From the NCBI GenBank assembly GCA_012960245.1, contig DUBO01000042.1:1-64000 (forward strand): a stretch of 64,000 nt of DNA, read 5' to 3'. Each line of letters starts with the position of its first letter. Positions within the stretch are counted from its first letter, which is position 1. The translations under genes and the position numbers were made by a program. Shown in pieces: positions 63,183 to 64,000 of the stretch. The notes under the pieces were generated by a model, which searched no databases, was not told where the DNA came from, and saw only the letters and a list, made by a program, of their open reading frames with translations. This DNA is from Candidatus Binatota bacterium. GTDB lineage: Bacteria; Desulfobacterota; Binatia; UBA1149.

Positions 63183-63572
63183 ATGAGCGAGAGAGTAATC
63201 CCGGCCTCCATGCAGTCGCACTATGACGGCTTTCACTTTGCGCCCGCGGTCAAGGATGGCGGCAGGCTCTACTGCTCGGGACAACTCGGGGTGGGCCCGG
63301 GCGACGTCTTATCGGCGGACCCCGGCGAACAGTTTGTCCAAGCCTTTGAAAACCTGGCCACGCTGCTCGCGGAGGCCGGCGTGGCAATGGCCGACCTGAT
63401 CGAGATGACCACCTACCACGTTGACATGGCCGATCACCTGCCCGCGTTTATGCAGGCCAAGGATCGCTTCGTGGCCGAGCCTTACCCGGCGTGGACCGCG
63501 ATCGGGGTCTCCGCACTGGCCTTTCCCGGTGCGCTGGTCGAAATTCGCGCCATCGCCCGTCTCGCCGAGTAG
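63183..63572 (+). CDS. RidA/YjgF-family protein
   Basis: The product has 129 residues with GAGGAG 6 nt before ATG 63183; the longer frame upstream is not RidA-like. LYCSGQLGV, MTTYHVDM and the conserved Arg122 in VEIRAIA mark the family. RidA hydrolyses reactive enamines and imines. It lies between the P450 and nitronate monooxygenase genes, so it may have a pathway-specific role. Confidence 0.92.
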   Translation: MSERVIPASMQSHYDGFHFAPAVKDGGRLYCSGQLGVGPGDVLSADPGEQFVQAFENLATLLAEAGVAMADLIEMTTYHVDMADHLPAFMQAKDRFVAEPYPAWTAIGVSALAFPGALVEIRAIARLAE

Positions 63573-63602
63573 TCAAGACAGCCCGGGAACTGGAGAACTT
63601 AC

Positions 63603-64000
63603 GTGAAGAAAGTACTGCGAACACGGCTCTGCGACATGCTGGGCATCGACTACCCGATACTGAGCGCCGGCATGGGTCCGAGTCTGATCGGTGAACGCAC
63701 GGGTGCGCCTGTAGAACTGGTGGTGGCCGTCTCCGAGGCGGGCGGCCTTGGTGTTCTGGGCGGCGCTGGCTTTTCGGTAGACGGCTTGCGCCAGGCCATA
63801 CGCAAAATCCACAAGCTCACCGACCGGCCGTTCGGCGTTGACCTGCTCCTGCCCGGGCAGATAGTGAGCGCGGGGGACAGGCCCGAAACCGAGGAAGACC
63901 AGCGCCCGCTGAACGAGGTAGTAAAGGCACTGCCCAAGGCCCATTACGATTGGTTGATGAAGATGAAGGAGGAGTTCGACCTCCCCGATACCAACACTAC
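63603..64000 (+). CDS. Nitronate monooxygenase-family protein, 3'-truncated
   Basis: GTG 63603 has GGAG 7 nt upstream, and the frame is open to the window end (132 codons). KKVLRTRLCDMLGIDYPILSAGMG is the N-terminal FMN-binding strand of the NMO/2-nitropropane dioxygenase family. VVAVSEAGGLGVLGGAGFS and DRPFGVDLLLPG follow. Such enzymes oxidise nitronates or act as FMN enoyl-type reductases. The rest lies outside the window. Confidence 0.88.
   Translation, partial: MKKVLRTRLCDMLGIDYPILSAGMGPSLIGERTGAPVELVVAVSEAGGLGVLGGAGFSVDGLRQAIRKIHKLTDRPFGVDLLLPGQIVSAGDRPETEEDQRPLNEVVKALPKAHYDWLMKMKEEFDLPDTNT

Overview
The window looks like chromosomal DNA from a GC-rich, Gram-negative bacterium. Outer-membrane barrel, LolA-like and lipoprotein signals are present. 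Myxococcus-type Cys-rich repeats, giant secreted multidomain proteins, and many lipid-type SDR, acyl-CoA, P450 and F420-type oxidoreductase genes point to a deltaproteobacterial-type lineage (Myxococcota or Binatota-like). That placement is an inference from gene content. No phage, insertion sequence or CRISPR array was found. Coding density is high, and several convergent genes overlap at their stop codons.

Region 1 (1-20.1 kb) is an extracellular-protein island. Three tandem plus-strand genes encode a glycoside-hydrolase-like protein (cut by the left edge), a beta-helix protein and a heparinase II/III-like lyase. A minus-strand M36 (fungalysin-type) metalloprotease and a seven-bladed FG-GAP protein with a 36-bp minisatellite complete it. 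Four of the five proteins share a ~230-residue Cys-rich module that I cannot match to a named family. It is N-terminal in the two tandem enzymes whose starts are visible, and apparently in the first, but C-terminal in the protease. PhzF and DUF2269 genes lie between.

Region 2 (20.4-31.5 kb) starts with a small membrane protein with its own terminator, an SDR, and a low-GC HupE-like gene beside a tRNA-Ser. It continues with a DUF1329 gene, the conserved dnaX-ybaB-recR operon, and a peroxide or iron stress module (Fur/PerR-type regulator, rubrerythrin, CCG iron-sulfur protein, DUF3501). An SDR/SnoaL pair ends it.

Region 3 (31.5-49.4 kb) is mostly lipid or xenobiotic-type metabolism: two LLM oxidoreductases, an alkyl-sulfatase-like lipoprotein, enoyl-CoA hydratase, SDRs, an epimerase, an amidohydrolase-fold protein, a thioesterase, a ferredoxin reductase and an acyl-CoA dehydrogenase. 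dtd and yajQ are housekeeping genes among them. gltB-gltD (glutamate synthase) follows, divergent from an Lrp/AsnC-like gene.

Region 4 (49.5-64 kb) holds small secreted and PPOX genes and a GDSL lipoprotein. It then has a five-gene minus-strand operon: TetR, LolA-like protein, AMIN-barrel fusion, MMPL transporter, MMPL transporter. Three of its junctions are 4-bp overlaps. I read it as a candidate envelope-spanning lipid exporter. A TPP-dependent lyase-like enzyme, a cytochrome P450, RidA and a nitronate monooxygenase cut by the right edge finish the window.

The strongest candidates for something undescribed are the shared Cys-rich module and the TetR-LolA-AMIN/barrel-MMPL2 operon.
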